Shown piece by piece: positions 48,301-60,562 of a stretch of DNA of 64,000 nt. The notes below the pieces were generated by a model. The model searched no databases, was not told the DNA's origin, and was given only the letters and a program-made list of their open reading frames with translations. The position numbers and the translations under genes were made by a program. Numbering within the stretch: position 1 is the stretch's first letter; each line of letters starts with the position of its first letter. Source of the DNA: Druceiella hillmani. Lineage: Eukaryota > Arthropoda > Insecta > Lepidoptera > Hepialidae. The stretch spans positions 43,371,001-43,435,000 of the forward strand of contig JAYKKI010000004.1 in assembly GCA_039881145.1 (NCBI GenBank), read 5' to 3'.

Positions 48301-50983
48301 CCGAATACAGAATAAAAAATTAAGTAAAATAAACATGAATTACTATTGGCACAAAACTGACCATCATCGACATTTAAAAAGTGGGTTTCTTCCTCTTTGG
48401 AACGCTTCATAGGAGGTAAGTATATACTTTTATAGTATTAAAAAGTAGCCAATTACCTTTGTAAACTAAAATTTCCTTTCAATCAAACTACAACTGTTTT
48501 AGATACATCCAACCAAACAATATAACTTTCATACTATTAGTTTTTAAAATCCAATTCCTGTACTAGTTATAAAAACATAGTGACTAATAAAAAAATGCCT
48601 ATGTGAATTAATATAAAACCAAACTTTAATATTTTCAAATAAATAAACATTTATATATTATATATTTTCCAGAAAACATTTATTATACAATACATGTATA
48701 GAGTCTTAAAACCTGCTACATAGGTAAGTGGCTTGATAGGAAAGCTATGTTAAATCTTATTTTCGATTCAAGTTTACAACTACCACATTTACTTTTCCTT
48801 ATTGAAGATCGATTTCTGTGAAATATTGAAAATAGTATTCGTCATCAATACTACTATTAGCTTTCCAGTTAGTATATCACGTACACGTAATTTAGCCATA
48901 TAACTTAATTCCACAGTATTTTATGACGCTTATCTTACAACCCGCTGAAGCAATTTCGATGAAACTAATTAATATTTCATTGCCGTTATGAGCATAATTG
49001 TTAATTTCACTGTTGGTACGTGTAAAATTATATATTCTAAAGGGAAAGTATAAATGTCCTATAGTTGTTTTATAAAAGTATTATCAATTAGTAATAAATA
49101 CAGACAAATTTATTTAAATTTAGAACTAACTTAAAAATGAAAATATGTTTATTTGGATTCAAAATATTCTTATTTCAGTAAGTGAAATATAACCTAAAAG
49201 AATTTTCATTGATTACTTTTTATATAGTATCTTCAATAGAGAATTTATATCCTAATAAATTTGCAATTATTTTTTTTGTAAACAGTGTTATTAAAATTAT
49301 TTTTAGATTTCAGACTTACTAATATTATTGACATGAAAATTTGGTTCCGTTGAGTATCTATGCAATACATAAAAATTAACAAAACAGCCTTTTACAAGAA
49401 GCAATATATTGGGCGTTTTACTGACGGGGTATTAACTTTTGAGGGACATATGTTACTCGTTTTGCATTATATGCTTAATAACGCAATTAATATTTATAAG
49501 AACCTGTATAAATTTCCACTTTAATAACCAAGCAGACATATATACTTTTTAAAGACGCAAAGTAAAATAATAGAGTATTATTACATAAATTTAATTTGTG
49601 CTCATAATTTTATAATATTATAGATTGGATTAATAAAAAATAACGAAAATACAAAAAGAAATGTTTACTCGGAAATTATGAATTTGTTTTTTTAAGATGC
49701 ACACTTGCTACTACATGGTAATTTTCTTAAATTTGCAAGCAAGCAATATTCCAAATATTATTTACTTGATAAAGCAGGCGCATTTTGCCCCTAAACATAT
49801 ATCTCATGCAACACTTTGTAACCTGTTCACCTTCGTATGTTTCTATTTACATTCAAATTTATAAATAAATTGGGTAATAATAATAATTTATTAATACATT
49901 AATACGTGTTAGGTACACGTCAGTTTTATGAAAGTTTTATTGTCTCAACAGAACTCTGTTTAACTTATGCTAATTTTCATCGTACTGTCATTCTATCGTC
50001 GCGCCGGTTTCTTTAACCTGTATACGGATAGATTTACCTACCAGATTTTGTCAAGCTGACGTTTAACTCTCGTTACAAGTCGCATTATTTTTGTACATTT
50101 TAATGTCAACTTCCAGTGAAAGTGATATAAAAACCTTAACAAGTTGCTTGAATTACTGTAATTCTGAAGAAAAGACTACTAAAATATTGAACAAACACTA
50201 CGCACATATTTCGCTACAATAAATTAAACACTATTAGTTTCCACATGATCAAAACAGTGTTTGGATTTATAAAACGATGGTAAAAGACCTTCCAGTGCGT
50301 GAAACTTCATCTAGGTAATTAAAAATAATTTTGTACAATTGTGCATTAAGCACATCACATTTTATGTAATAATTTAAATTAGAAGTAATTAAATATGCTC
50401 ACGTAAAATTCAATAATGCCATTGTCTCTTTTTCCACGGCTGACATCTTCTTAGTATTTTGAATGCATTGTCAATTTGAATGCATTGTAAAACATTTCAT
50501 ATTTTATTTAAGTAGCGCAGTATTTGTTTTAACCTTTGTTTATTTTAAATTAATTGAAATAAATGTTTGAAACAAATTGCTTCATCATGTATTCATCAAA
50601 GTCGATATATGCAATGACACTGGAGGACAAACATTTAATTTGGTATTTGCATATGGCCGCAGGTAACATGTAATCGTCGAAATATATTTTTGCAGGATAT
50701 TTTATACGGATCGAAAAAGTAAAAATGTTTGATTTTTCTTAATAATATATGACTACTTTTTCCTTTTATTTTTCTTAAATTTATAGGCCTAACTGAAAAA
50801 TAACGAGGATAAGTTATTTAAAGTAATATTAAGAGTATATTTAAAAAATATAAATTATTAACAAATATATTTATTATTTTAAAATAAATGCTAGTGATAA
50901 TAATTATATTCCATACTATTTATGTATTTCACTTATTTAATACTTTATTTGGATAATTTTTTGTTGTTTCATAAAAATATTTT

Positions 50984-50986
<3 letters not shown>
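45385..50986. other. AT-rich DNA without recognisable genes
   Basis: No gene is supported. A (CA/CG)n microsatellite occupies 47133-47182. The block at 47325-47470 is distinctly GC-richer (GACGGCGCGTCGCACCGCAACG, GGGTCCCATACCCGACCGCACTTCG) and is open on the minus strand for 73 codons. It may be an exon or a TE fragment, but I cannot name it. Confidence 0.45.
47133..47182. repeat. (CA)n/(CACG)n microsatellite
   Basis: Mixed ACAC and ACGC units, about 50 bp. Confidence 0.95.

Positions 50987-51051
<65 letters not shown>
50987..51051. repeat. (TA)n microsatellite
   Basis: A pure TA tract. Confidence 0.97.
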
Positions 51052-51053
<2 letters not shown>

Positions 51054-52740
51054 CTGAAGGTCTCCAGTTACCACTCATTACTAAATCAGTTGTTATTAAT
51101 AACACTTATAATCACACAACTTACGCAGTAAATGAAAGATAAGAAGATTTTAATAAGCTAACTGATTATTATTTATAATTCCCTTTTTTATTTTTATTTT
51201 TAAAGATAAGTTTGCATAAGGTAAGATAGGTACTAAGTAAATAGTAAGGCTGATGTAACTATACAAGATTTGGTTGAATATTTTGACGCTATTAAGGAAT
51301 ATTATAGTCGAATGTCTTATTAAAACGCGATCGTATCTCTTATTTAATGTATTTCTTCCCTGAAATTGCAAGTTGGCGCTTTTTAGAGATGAAAACTATT
51401 CCTTATTTATTTTTGAAGTCACCCACGATATGACCGCTTATTGAGATTATTTCTAGAATTTAAATAGCAGTATCTTATTTATTTTGTTTAAATTTTACAT
51501 AAAAAAGTTATAATATATGCGTATTAGATAATGTTGAAGAAATTTAACTTAATAAATAAAATCTTTTGTGAAGTAAAATTAAAAGGTAGAAGTTTGCAAT
51601 ACTGTGATATGTAAAATTGTCAGCAGAGCTCACAGATTGTCAGCAGAAACACAAATACAAAAATGAAAGAACCGGAATATATATTACAATCGATACTGCA
51701 TGATTCGTCACCCTTTGAATAAATTCTTGTCATGAATTTTATATTTTTCCACACTATTTAAAAATATTTTCATTTAGACCTAAAAACTATATAACTGAAA
51801 ATATTTACAGTTTTTCTGTCTTATGTATATTTTGTCAAAAATATTCGCTTAAGCATGATAGTTTTAACAATATGTTTTACATTTCAATTGAAACGCATTA
51901 CGATATATTTTTACAGGACTAATAATTTATTAAGTTAATATAACATTTTCTTTCTCAGATTAGTGTTTTTTCACTCCCTATCGAACATCTTATATTCTCT
52001 ACTATTAAGATGTAAGATGAAAATTGTGAGTATTAGCGTTAGTTTTCTATATATTGTCTAATTGTGTAAATTATTATTCGTTACCGTTTATATCCAAAAG
52101 GTTTATTTTGTTCGAATTATTTTTATTATTTATGTGATTCTCATTTTGTGAAATATGCGAGTAAGTTAATAAACATTCAGATTGAGGTGATTTTAGGATT
52201 TATGAAATGTTTCTCAAGATTTATTTAGGACTATTTTTTTTTTATTTTTTGAAAAATTAGCGGCCTAATCTAATTACTTTTGTGAGCGTGTATATTTTTT
52301 TACGTACGTACGGAAAATTCTTAGGGGAAGTGTCATTCTAGCCACGCGGGATTATGTTACTTTAACTTTTCAGAAAAAAGTTTATCCAACCAATTTACTG
52401 TCTTAGACGAAATGTATGCTACGGTAATTACTTAATTCGTTTTTAACTATTACAAGTAGCACATAGTCTATTATAGATATGGGAATAATTTATATAACAG
52501 GAATACTTTGTACAAACCTTACAACTCGACACATGATAGAAGATTGAGAAAATTGCAAAGTTGTTCCTTATCATCATCCTGGTAAAAATAATTTGTCATT
52601 CAGAAAATGATGATAAATAATGTAATTAAAAAATTAAACGGACTTCCGTTTTTGAAAGTAGCATTTTAAACGGGAACTTTTATTAAATATAAATAAGAAA
52701 ACTCGTACTAAACAAGCAAAACCTACAGCTTTGTGAGAGC
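51052..52740. other. AT-rich DNA, nothing recognised
   Basis: No supported feature. Confidence 0.5.
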
Positions 52741-52782
52741 TTGCGAGTTTTTTTAACGCGCGTCCTTTATATTAATGCTTTC

Positions 52783-52923
52783 AGGATGCGGTTGGGACTA
52801 GAGCGCTTCTGTAGTGCTTCGGACATGTTCGCAGATGCTTGCGTGAACGACTTCTTTACTGCACAGCTAATCATGCTCGACAACACCATTAAAAACATGA
52901 GCACTGCTCGATTACTCGTTTGA
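52783..52923. other. Base-balanced block open on both strands
   Basis: This ~140-bp block has clearly higher GC than its flanks. It is open on the plus strand (RMRLGLERFCSASDMFADAC…, stop at 52921-52923) and also on the minus strand. On the plus strand it follows TATTAATGCTTTCAG, a fair splice-acceptor match. It could be an exon or a TE piece; neither strand gives a protein I recognise. Confidence 0.25.
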
Positions 52924-52958
52924 ATTCGTGTACATATAACCAGTTTGTTCAACATTTA

Positions 52959-52965
<7 letters not shown>

Positions 52966-52999
<34 letters not shown>

Positions 53000-53001
53000 T
53001 A
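52966..53001. repeat. (TA)n microsatellite
   Basis: A short TA tract to the right of the balanced block. Confidence 0.93.
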
Positions 53002-53124
53002 AACACATATATTTTTTAGAAATGCCGCTAGACAAAATAATGATATATTAGTTATTGTTAAAGAAACAATAGTTACTCTTTACTTATATATGAGTTTTTA
53101 TTATTACTTAATCTATCAGAGAAA

Positions 53125-55240
53125 AATTTTCTATTTAATGCTAATCTTTTTAATGTTTTTACTCTTGAATACGCGACATATGTAAAACCAACGAACGTTT
53201 CTTTTTATATCCAATATCTACAACTGTTTGATTTAATGATTAATCTTGCGTTATGAATTGTAATCGGATAAGCTAATTTTAATGAAAATTGTTTCCTGGA
53301 ACAATTAGTATTTTCACTTTCCCAAAATTGTATTATCGGCGGTATTAGAATACAACCACTCTTTCATAGGTTAATTGAGAATTACGTTGAAATCGAACCA
53401 TTATCACCCGTAGCATTTGATCAGGGGTACTATAATTTTCTTTATAAATTATATCTCCAATGTAACCTACATCTAAATTGATTAATGTTCTTCGCCCCAT
53501 AAATTAGAACGTAACATAACTTAGGTCAAAGCGATAAAATTATAAATGGTTCAAGTCCACTTAATTCGTGTGCACTTGCTGATTTTGCTTTAGAATAATC
53601 ATGATCAGCTGGAATATAAACAACTGGTTGACGCAATTTTTTAACTTATCACTCTTTTACACCTTTGTTTGTTGCAAATAATCTAACGGTATCACTGAAA
53701 AATCTATTCATTTCGTGACGGTGTTTGCTTACTCCGAGTCATTCATTTTTCGTAATTTTGAATTGTTTACTCGCCATTACTAATTCGATCAAGTATATCT
53801 TGAAAAACTTTTTGATATTCATTTTGTCGAAACGATGACGATAAAAGGAAATATTTTTAAATACTCGAAGAAAATAACAATTTTCCTTTTGAAATAAATT
53901 CAATTCGTTCTGTTTCGTCACTGTAAAATAGCCTGTCATTCACAGGGGCAACTGATTAATATCTCCAAAAAGTATATAAATACTCCACCAAACAGTTCAT
54001 CTTGCCTTGAAGCGTAAACGCAGATCTATTTTTCTTAAAAAGCTATATCCAATCATACTTATTTCATCAATAAAAATAAATTCACATCCATAAATTTTCT
54101 ATTGAAATTAAGCAAGTTGATGTATACTGATATCTTTGAATATTTTACTTACTCCCAGTGAAAATGAAGAATGAATTGTCGAACCATTAATTAACAGCAG
54201 CGGCTTCAGTTGGGACACGCAATTGATAAGTTGATAGTCTCAATATTTGATTCAATCGAAAAAAGAAATAAATAATCAACGCGCTTTTTATAGAACCGGC
54301 TTTGCCTTGTATTACAATTTTCTTTAGCAGGTTGTTTTTTCTCATAATCTTGTAGATAATGAAGTTCTTTTTCAAATATATTAATTCTTGCCTTTTTCGG
54401 ATTTATTTTGTTCCCAAATTTTGTAACAACCGATCGAATTAATAACTTAGAATGTCACCATTCTTGAAACCATGTTTATCATCACCTTCCAAGTATTATT
54501 TTCAGGATTTAGTTTATTAAACCGTTACCAGATAACATGTAATAAAACTGATTGCTTATAAAAATACTCAATATCCGTACTAATTCGATGGTAATTAAAT
54601 TTTGGAATAACGCTATGAATAAAATATATTTTTCTTATACTTGTATTTTTTTTTATATTTTTTATATTAATATTATATGAGTACTCTTTTATATTTTTTG
54701 GTAAAAAAATCATGTACAGACATTTGTTAGAATTTCACAGTTCATTGTTGATTCTTATTCTGCTGCATTAATTCTCGGAGCTGTTCGATTATTTCAATAT
54801 CGTACACACGTGATTTTTTTCTAACGCAAATACTCCCATTTTGCAAAGCTCCAACGCATTAGAATATCAAATAAATATCAATGAAACATTCGAAATCTTA
54901 TATGTTTAGCGAATCTGCCATCGTCATACATCATGAGAAATTTAAAATACACATTATTAGAAATTTCACAAATTCTTGTTTCTCGAAGGTCACCTTTACC
55001 AGTAGGAAGTAAAGTAGGAATTGCCATACAAATATATCCATCACACGTCCAACCTAGGCCAAGGTACAATACGAGAACCATCATTTTCTTCCTGAATATT
55101 CAATACACTATTTACTGCCTTTCAATTATATTGACAGGTCACCGTTGGAACTCCAGATTCATAAACATTATCATACAATATGCACTAATCATCATCTTTC
55201 CTACATATAATATACTCATTGTTTGAAAACGCTTTCATTA
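53125..55240 (-). pseudogene. Decayed Helitron-like N-terminus and PIF1-type helicase (lineage 2)
   Basis: On the minus strand, starting from 55240: VYESGVPTVTCQYN, RIVPWPRL, then a Helitron_like_N-type block DGYICMAIPTLLPTGKGDLR and YFKFLMMYDDGRFAKHIRFR (54878-55084), and IEIIEQLRELMQQN. After a large gap the helicase follows: INPKKARINIFEKELHYLQD, Walker A GKAGSIKSALI (about 54281-54306), GSTIHSSFSLGVSK, Walker B FIFIDEISMIG (about 54060), GDINQLP (about 53950), then DTVRLFATNKGVKE, YIPADHDYSKAKSASAHEL, and finally TFVGFTYVAYSRVKTLKRLAL near 53130. The glycine before the Walker A lysine is isoleucine. Many frameshifts and stops are present. The Rep nuclease region between the two blocks is missing. 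Confidence 0.8.
54878..55084 (-). pseudogene. Helitron-like N-terminal fragment
   Basis: A single open frame carries the 'FPTLFP-G-GD…YFKHLM-Y-DGRFA-HPRFR' pattern found N-terminal to the Rep domain in Helitron-type proteins and their PIF1-like relatives. Here it reads IPTLLPTGKGDLRETR, then YFKFLMMYDDGRFAKHIRFR. It is the best-preserved part of the lineage 2 remnant. Confidence 0.8.
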
Positions 55241-56685
55241 TCTGGCCAAATAAAAAACTGCCAATATAAATTGTATGAATTGATATAAAATTAAGATGAA
55301 CTGAAAGGTTAAAGCTTATTAAAGATTAGAGTATCTGTAAACTTTAAATTTCATCCCATCAAAAATTTAATAAAAAATATTAATTTAATTTCCGATTGCA
55401 ATAAGCATTATCTATCTTAAATAGGTACTTACCTATTCACGTGTATTTCAACAATTTTGTAATTCAGCACCACTATTTATCTTGTTTTATTCGATTTATG
55501 TAGTTTATTTAACCTCCACAACTTACTATCCATTCATTTAAAATATAAAGACATTAACGTATCACGTTTTGGTTTTGTTAACAAATATTCTTTATAGAAA
55601 TATTACATATCTGTGTGCTCTATTAATTCTATATTTTTTTAAGAGATAGTGCTTGTAACCATATGCTAGTATTACGCATCGTAGTTTCGTATTTTTTCTA
55701 TAATATATTAAAATGTTAAAATACAAAAATAACAATAGATAATTAATCTAGACATGACCTTAAATTATTATGTTAAATTTACTATTTAGAGGTGTGATAT
55801 TTTTTTGGTAAAGTGTACCACGGAACAGTACCGGTTGTGGGATAGTGTTCGCCTTAATAATACTTTGCTGAAGACAAAATAACATAGACTACAACATACG
55901 ACAATCGGTATACTGACTGTCTTACTATCTATGGTAATATAAAGTGAATAGCCTCTTATACTTGTAAGTCACCTATAACTTTTTTATATTTAAAAGTGTC
56001 TTATTTGTAAAATTCATTCAAACTTCTGGCAAGAAATTTGAAATGATTTAATCGATCTTACACTTGAAGTAGTCAAATACCTAAACGACATATTAACCCC
56101 TGTACTTAACAAAAAAATATAAAACATTATAAATTTTATATTGACAAGAGAGATAAATTTAAATGGAACTATACTGAAATAAGGATTTCTGCAATTTAGC
56201 ATATGTCTAAAATGCATTTATGTATGCTCTTAATGCTCGTAACATAACTCTATACAACAGATGTCTGAATTGTAATACTGATTATATATAGTAAAGAACA
56301 TGAAAAGGGCGATATTTAAAAAAGATATGAACATGTGAAAACAATAGTTATTAGAAGTAAGTATATTTTTATCGAGTTTTCCACGCACGTTGAAAAATAT
56401 TGAAATGCATCTTTGTTTTTACGAAATTGTTACACGCATTTTGTTTCCACACCAATTTTAGTTTTCTCTTAAAAAGTTGTAAGCAAAAAACATTCAGTCG
56501 TATTACTGGAAAAACATTTTTTTTTAATATAATAAATTGAATATGAAATTTAAATTCATTTTACAATTATATCATTTATGTCTGATCCTGTCATATTCAA
56601 GCCAGACTCAATTTTTAGGAGCCACTATATTATTCAATAACTTAGACGATTTATTTAGTTACGATTAGTCTTTTGAAGATAGGGT

Positions 56686-56745
56686 AAAATTATCCTAACG
56701 GTAAACTTAATCCATTTGGATTAAGTTTACCGTTAGGATAATTTT
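56686..56745. repeat. 29-bp perfect hairpin with 2-base loop
   Basis: Left arm 56686-56714 (AAAATTATCCTAACGGTAAA…) and right arm 56717-56745 are exact reverse complements around TT. Confidence 0.97.
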
Positions 56746-56746
56746 T

Positions 56747-56778
56747 GATTTTCAATACATAAATATGTATTGAAAATC
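56747..56778. repeat. 15-bp perfect hairpin with 2-base loop
   Basis: GATTTTCAATACATA and TATGTATTGAAAATC are exact reverse complements around AA. It starts one base after the 29-bp hairpin ends. Confidence 0.95.
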
Positions 56779-57900
56779 ACTGCATTTAAAAGACATGATA
56801 TTGTGGGTAATTTTAAGTTAAAGAAATGTCTTATCCAATAAATTTGTCTCATTATAAATTTAGTTTACACTTAAATATATTGAAGGGTTTGCCATTTCTT
56901 TTATTCTGATAGTATTTTGCTTTTTCATTTATTATTTATCTTACGCTTGTGTACTTTCAATCCGTCCTTTTTCTTTTATTTATGTTATTACAAATACTTC
57001 ATATATTAGGGATACCTTAAATAAAAGAAATTAAATTAAATAATAGCATAAAAACACGAAAAATATAACATTAGGCCCCTAATTACCCAAACGCACACAA
57101 TCCTGTTTCAAAATAAATGAGTAGAGACAAAATCAGATCGAAATGAAGAATTTACACGATCCAGAATTAGGCAATAATATACACGAGTGAGGATTACGAC
57201 CAACTGAAACCAATTCCAAAAATGCATCCAATTTTAATAATAGTTAATTGTCTTATTTATAAATTAGCATATTTATTTTTTATTTCTGCGTGCGGTTTAT
57301 TTCGTTTTATATTCTTCAATATTTCCCCTACGGTTTATTTCGTTTTAAATTTAATTGTAAAAAAACTTTTTCCTTTGTTGGCGGCAGCTATGTTTGGTCA
57401 AATTCAGATTTTTCGATAATTCAAATATACAAATAATACTAGAATAAGTTTTCTATTTTATACCCATAAAGTTCAATATGATGTTCAAAATATATTCCGT
57501 TTACAGCCTATTCTCATTCTTATTTCAAAAATGACAGTTTTATTATAACTATAATTTAATAATCTCGGAATTCGAGCTTGGCTTCTCTGTCAACTCGTTA
57601 CTTTCTTTGCCTATACAACCTTCACTCAACGGCTCTTCAACCCGTGAAAGCCGCTTTTTTGTTCGTTTTGATGAATAAGTGATAATTACTGCCTCATATA
57701 CAATTGTTAGCTACCCTTTAGCCTTCGTGATAGCAGTAACTGTTGTTTTTGGGCAGTAGTTAATATCCGATTTTCCGGCCAAAACTACTCCAGTAAAACT
57801 ACACAAAAATTGGAATAACTAGCAAATAACTCATTTTATTTTTTCAATTTATTTATTGTTTTCTTTATAGTGCGAGTTTTCCAGTCACTATACACTAGTG

Positions 57901-57902
<2 letters not shown>

Positions 57903-57959
<57 letters not shown>

Positions 57960-58014
57960 GTATATATATATATGTATATATATATATATACATATATATA
58001 TATGTGTGTATATA

Positions 58015-58045
<31 letters not shown>
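57903..58045. repeat. Interrupted (TA)n/(TGTA)n microsatellite
   Basis: About 140 bp of TA with TG and CA interruptions. Confidence 0.97.
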
Positions 58046-59490
58046 TTATTCCTTGATATGAAGTTTTAGCTCTTGAAATTTTCATAAAAATATTTTATAT
58101 ATTTTTTGTATAAAAATACCCATTTCGGAAATACAGATATGAGAAATGTTCAGAATTTTAGAAACATTGTGGTGAAGGAAATGTTTCGATGATGACGACC
58201 AATAAACAAATAATAACTCAGAAAAATGAAAAAATGGATTAAGCGGAATGAGGACATAATTTTACAAATAAGGGTCTCCTACACTATTCCTACGAGAGTG
58301 CGGAAATGAGTGTATATACTTCAGCAATTGATTTTAGGAAAAACTTAAGAGATGTTCAAAAGCTACTGTTTGGTTATATATTCCGTAGGACTCAGAGTTT
58401 TTAAGATATTCGTTAAAAACTAAATTGCAAACTTTTGCTCCAATGGTAATTTTTTAAATATGACAATCGCAAAGACGATTAGCTATATAACATGGTGCGA
58501 GAGTTGGTATAGCAAATTAAGAATTTATTTAAATTGTTACAATTAAGACCTATTAATTTAATCTCAAGCATTTTCCTCCAAAACAGTCAATTTCGAGAAA
58601 TAAACAAAAAAAAATTAAAGATACCCATTTTTTAAACTTTGGATATCTATGAGTACTATATTTTGAAAACGTCCCTCGAAAAAATTACAGTTTTAAAACA
58701 TATTTCTATCACATTTTACTATCTAAAATTTAACTGAAATAAACAAAAAATCTAAGAAAAAAACATTAATAAAGCAAAAATAAATAAATGAGAATAATTA
58801 TATCTTTTGATTGACCAACTATTTCCCGAAAAACAACAGTGGCAGCTGAGGTCATCTTCAAAACGATTCGCAATAATTACCTTCACAAATGTGAACAGTG
58901 GCTTTGAGGGACTAAAATTTAAATAAATCCTTCAGGCTTACTAAAAATCTATTTGTTATTATTCTATACTCGAATACGCAATTGCAATATATTATATTCT
59001 CCAATTTTTGTCAGCATCCAGGCTTGTAATAAAACTTAATAATCCAGATTTAAAAGCTTACAAGTAAGCAAATTACTTTTAAGTTGTAGTTTAAGCCGTT
59101 TTATACAAAAAGTAAAAATCAATTTAATGTCTTAAGTTAACTGAAATCTTTCTATTAAAATAACCTCAGTCAGCATGGTGCAAACATTTTTTTTATTAAA
59201 ATGCGTACAAATGAACTTATCATCAACATCCCAATTACGAGTAAACACATGCACTGGCATTTCAAATAAATTGCCGTCCTGCGGCATCTAAAGGGAATAA
59301 GATTGCATTAATAAGAGTGTAGTTCTATTTTCATACGAAAAAAAATCAAACTTCGAATTAATTGAACATTGAATTCTGGTCTACTTTTTTAATGTTTATT
59401 TGTCACTAATCTCTATCTAATAAAGATTTGTCAATAATTGTATCTCCTACGCCAAGGCCTCAAGCGTAGCTAATTTATATCTATATATAT
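58046..59490. other. AT-rich DNA without recognisable genes
   Basis: No supported feature. Confidence 0.5.
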
Positions 59491-59819
59491 AATAAAATTG
59501 TAACAGGCTGAATTCTGAACATTAAAAATATTTAAAAAAGTGACAGATTTAGTATATAGAATTACAAAAGAAGCCAGAAGAACTTTTGTTACAGTTTTTG
59601 TCTGTGTGTATGTTAATGGAAGCGGGTATCATGCAAAATCTGCTAGACGGATTTTGATAAATTTTTGTATGGTAATAGTATATGTCCATAAGCAGCACAT
59701 AAGAAAAATAAACATTTATTTTCTTATTATCATACGCAAAGGAAATCCTATGTATGTAGATAAAACTCAACAGAGTATCATTCAGCTCCAATAGAAATTC
59801 ATAATAAGTTATTCAGTAA

Positions 59820-59821
<2 letters not shown>
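59491..59821 (+). mobile_element. Non-autonomous TE fragment (tentative)
   Basis: TATATCTATATATATAATAAAATTGTAACAGG followed by GTTTTTGTCTGTGTGTATGTTAATGG, GGTATCATGCAAAATCTGCTAGACGG and ATTTTGATAAATTTTTGTATGG matches a pattern I know from many insect repeats ('gtctgtatgtt…catgcaaaaactactggacggattt-gatgaaattt'). It ends at the (TA)n tract into which the Helitron 3' end is inserted. The family is not identified. Confidence 0.4.

Positions 59822-59867
<46 letters not shown>
59822..59867. repeat. (TA)n microsatellite at the Helitron 3' junction
   Basis: A pure TA tract that stops exactly at the CTAG terminus of the neighbouring Helitron. Confidence 0.97.
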
Positions 59868-59868
<1 letters not shown>

Positions 59869-59979
59869 TAGCTGTTACCCGCGGCATTGCCCGCGTGGTT
59901 GTGGAAAAAGGTGGAAGCCTACGTTCATTAGTTGACGTCCTGTGACAGATATGATGATGTTGACTTAAAGTTTTGCACA

Positions 59980-60561
59980 TTATTGTAACACAGATCTGTA
60001 GACAATGTTGTAAGATCTATTATTTACAGCCAGTACATGTAAATTTTGCGGATTTGAAACACGAGAGCAGCCGACGTATAATTGCCCATGTGAGAAGCAT
60101 AGTGTGCCGAGATGTATTCCTGCCACTTTCAGCGTTTGGCCTTGGGATTTATTGATTGTCATTGCAAAAGCCAGCCTCAATGGGAATTGCAGTCTTTTAA
60201 ATTGAAACGGCAAATTATTGGGTATTATTGGTATACGCGGTATTAACACACTTTCTCCTTTCGCTGTTCCTGTGAGGATCATGGCTTTTACAATAAATCT
60301 ACCCAGATCTGTCATTACATAATCTTGGCGCGTCAAGATTATGCATCAGTAGAACTGGAACTCCAACCTTCAATTCTAATTTGTGCGAGGGTACTCCTGT
60401 TCATTCTAAAGAGTTTAAGAATTCAACGGGATAAACAGTGCTGTCGTCACTGCTCATAACCGTGTCTAAGGATTCATACATTTTTTATTCGCCTGCTATC
60501 GTCTGCAATATGTTCAAGTTAATTTTATTAACGGAGTCATTTTTTGGAGACAAAACTGCTC
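59980..60561 (-). pseudogene. Helitron helicase, C-terminal part
   Basis: Beyond the TAG at 60563, similarity continues with RAVLSPKNDSVNKINLNILQ, YPVEFLNSLE and GVPSHKLELKVGVPVLL. It is broken by a TAA (60485-60487), a TGA (60401-60403) and a frameshift near 60315. The last part (59980-60336) is clean: VLIPRIPIIPNNLPFQFKRL, LAFAMTINKSQGQT, then SHGQLYVGCSRVSNPQNLHV and a stop. These are the C-terminal superfamily 1 helicase motifs. Confidence 0.87.
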
Positions 60562-60562
60562 T

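Larger units (their letters stand above)
55245..57902. other. AT-rich DNA containing two adjacent hairpins
   Basis: No gene is supported. Apart from the hairpins at 56686-56778, nothing stands out. Frames at 56014-56217 and 57222-57419 look random. Confidence 0.5.
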
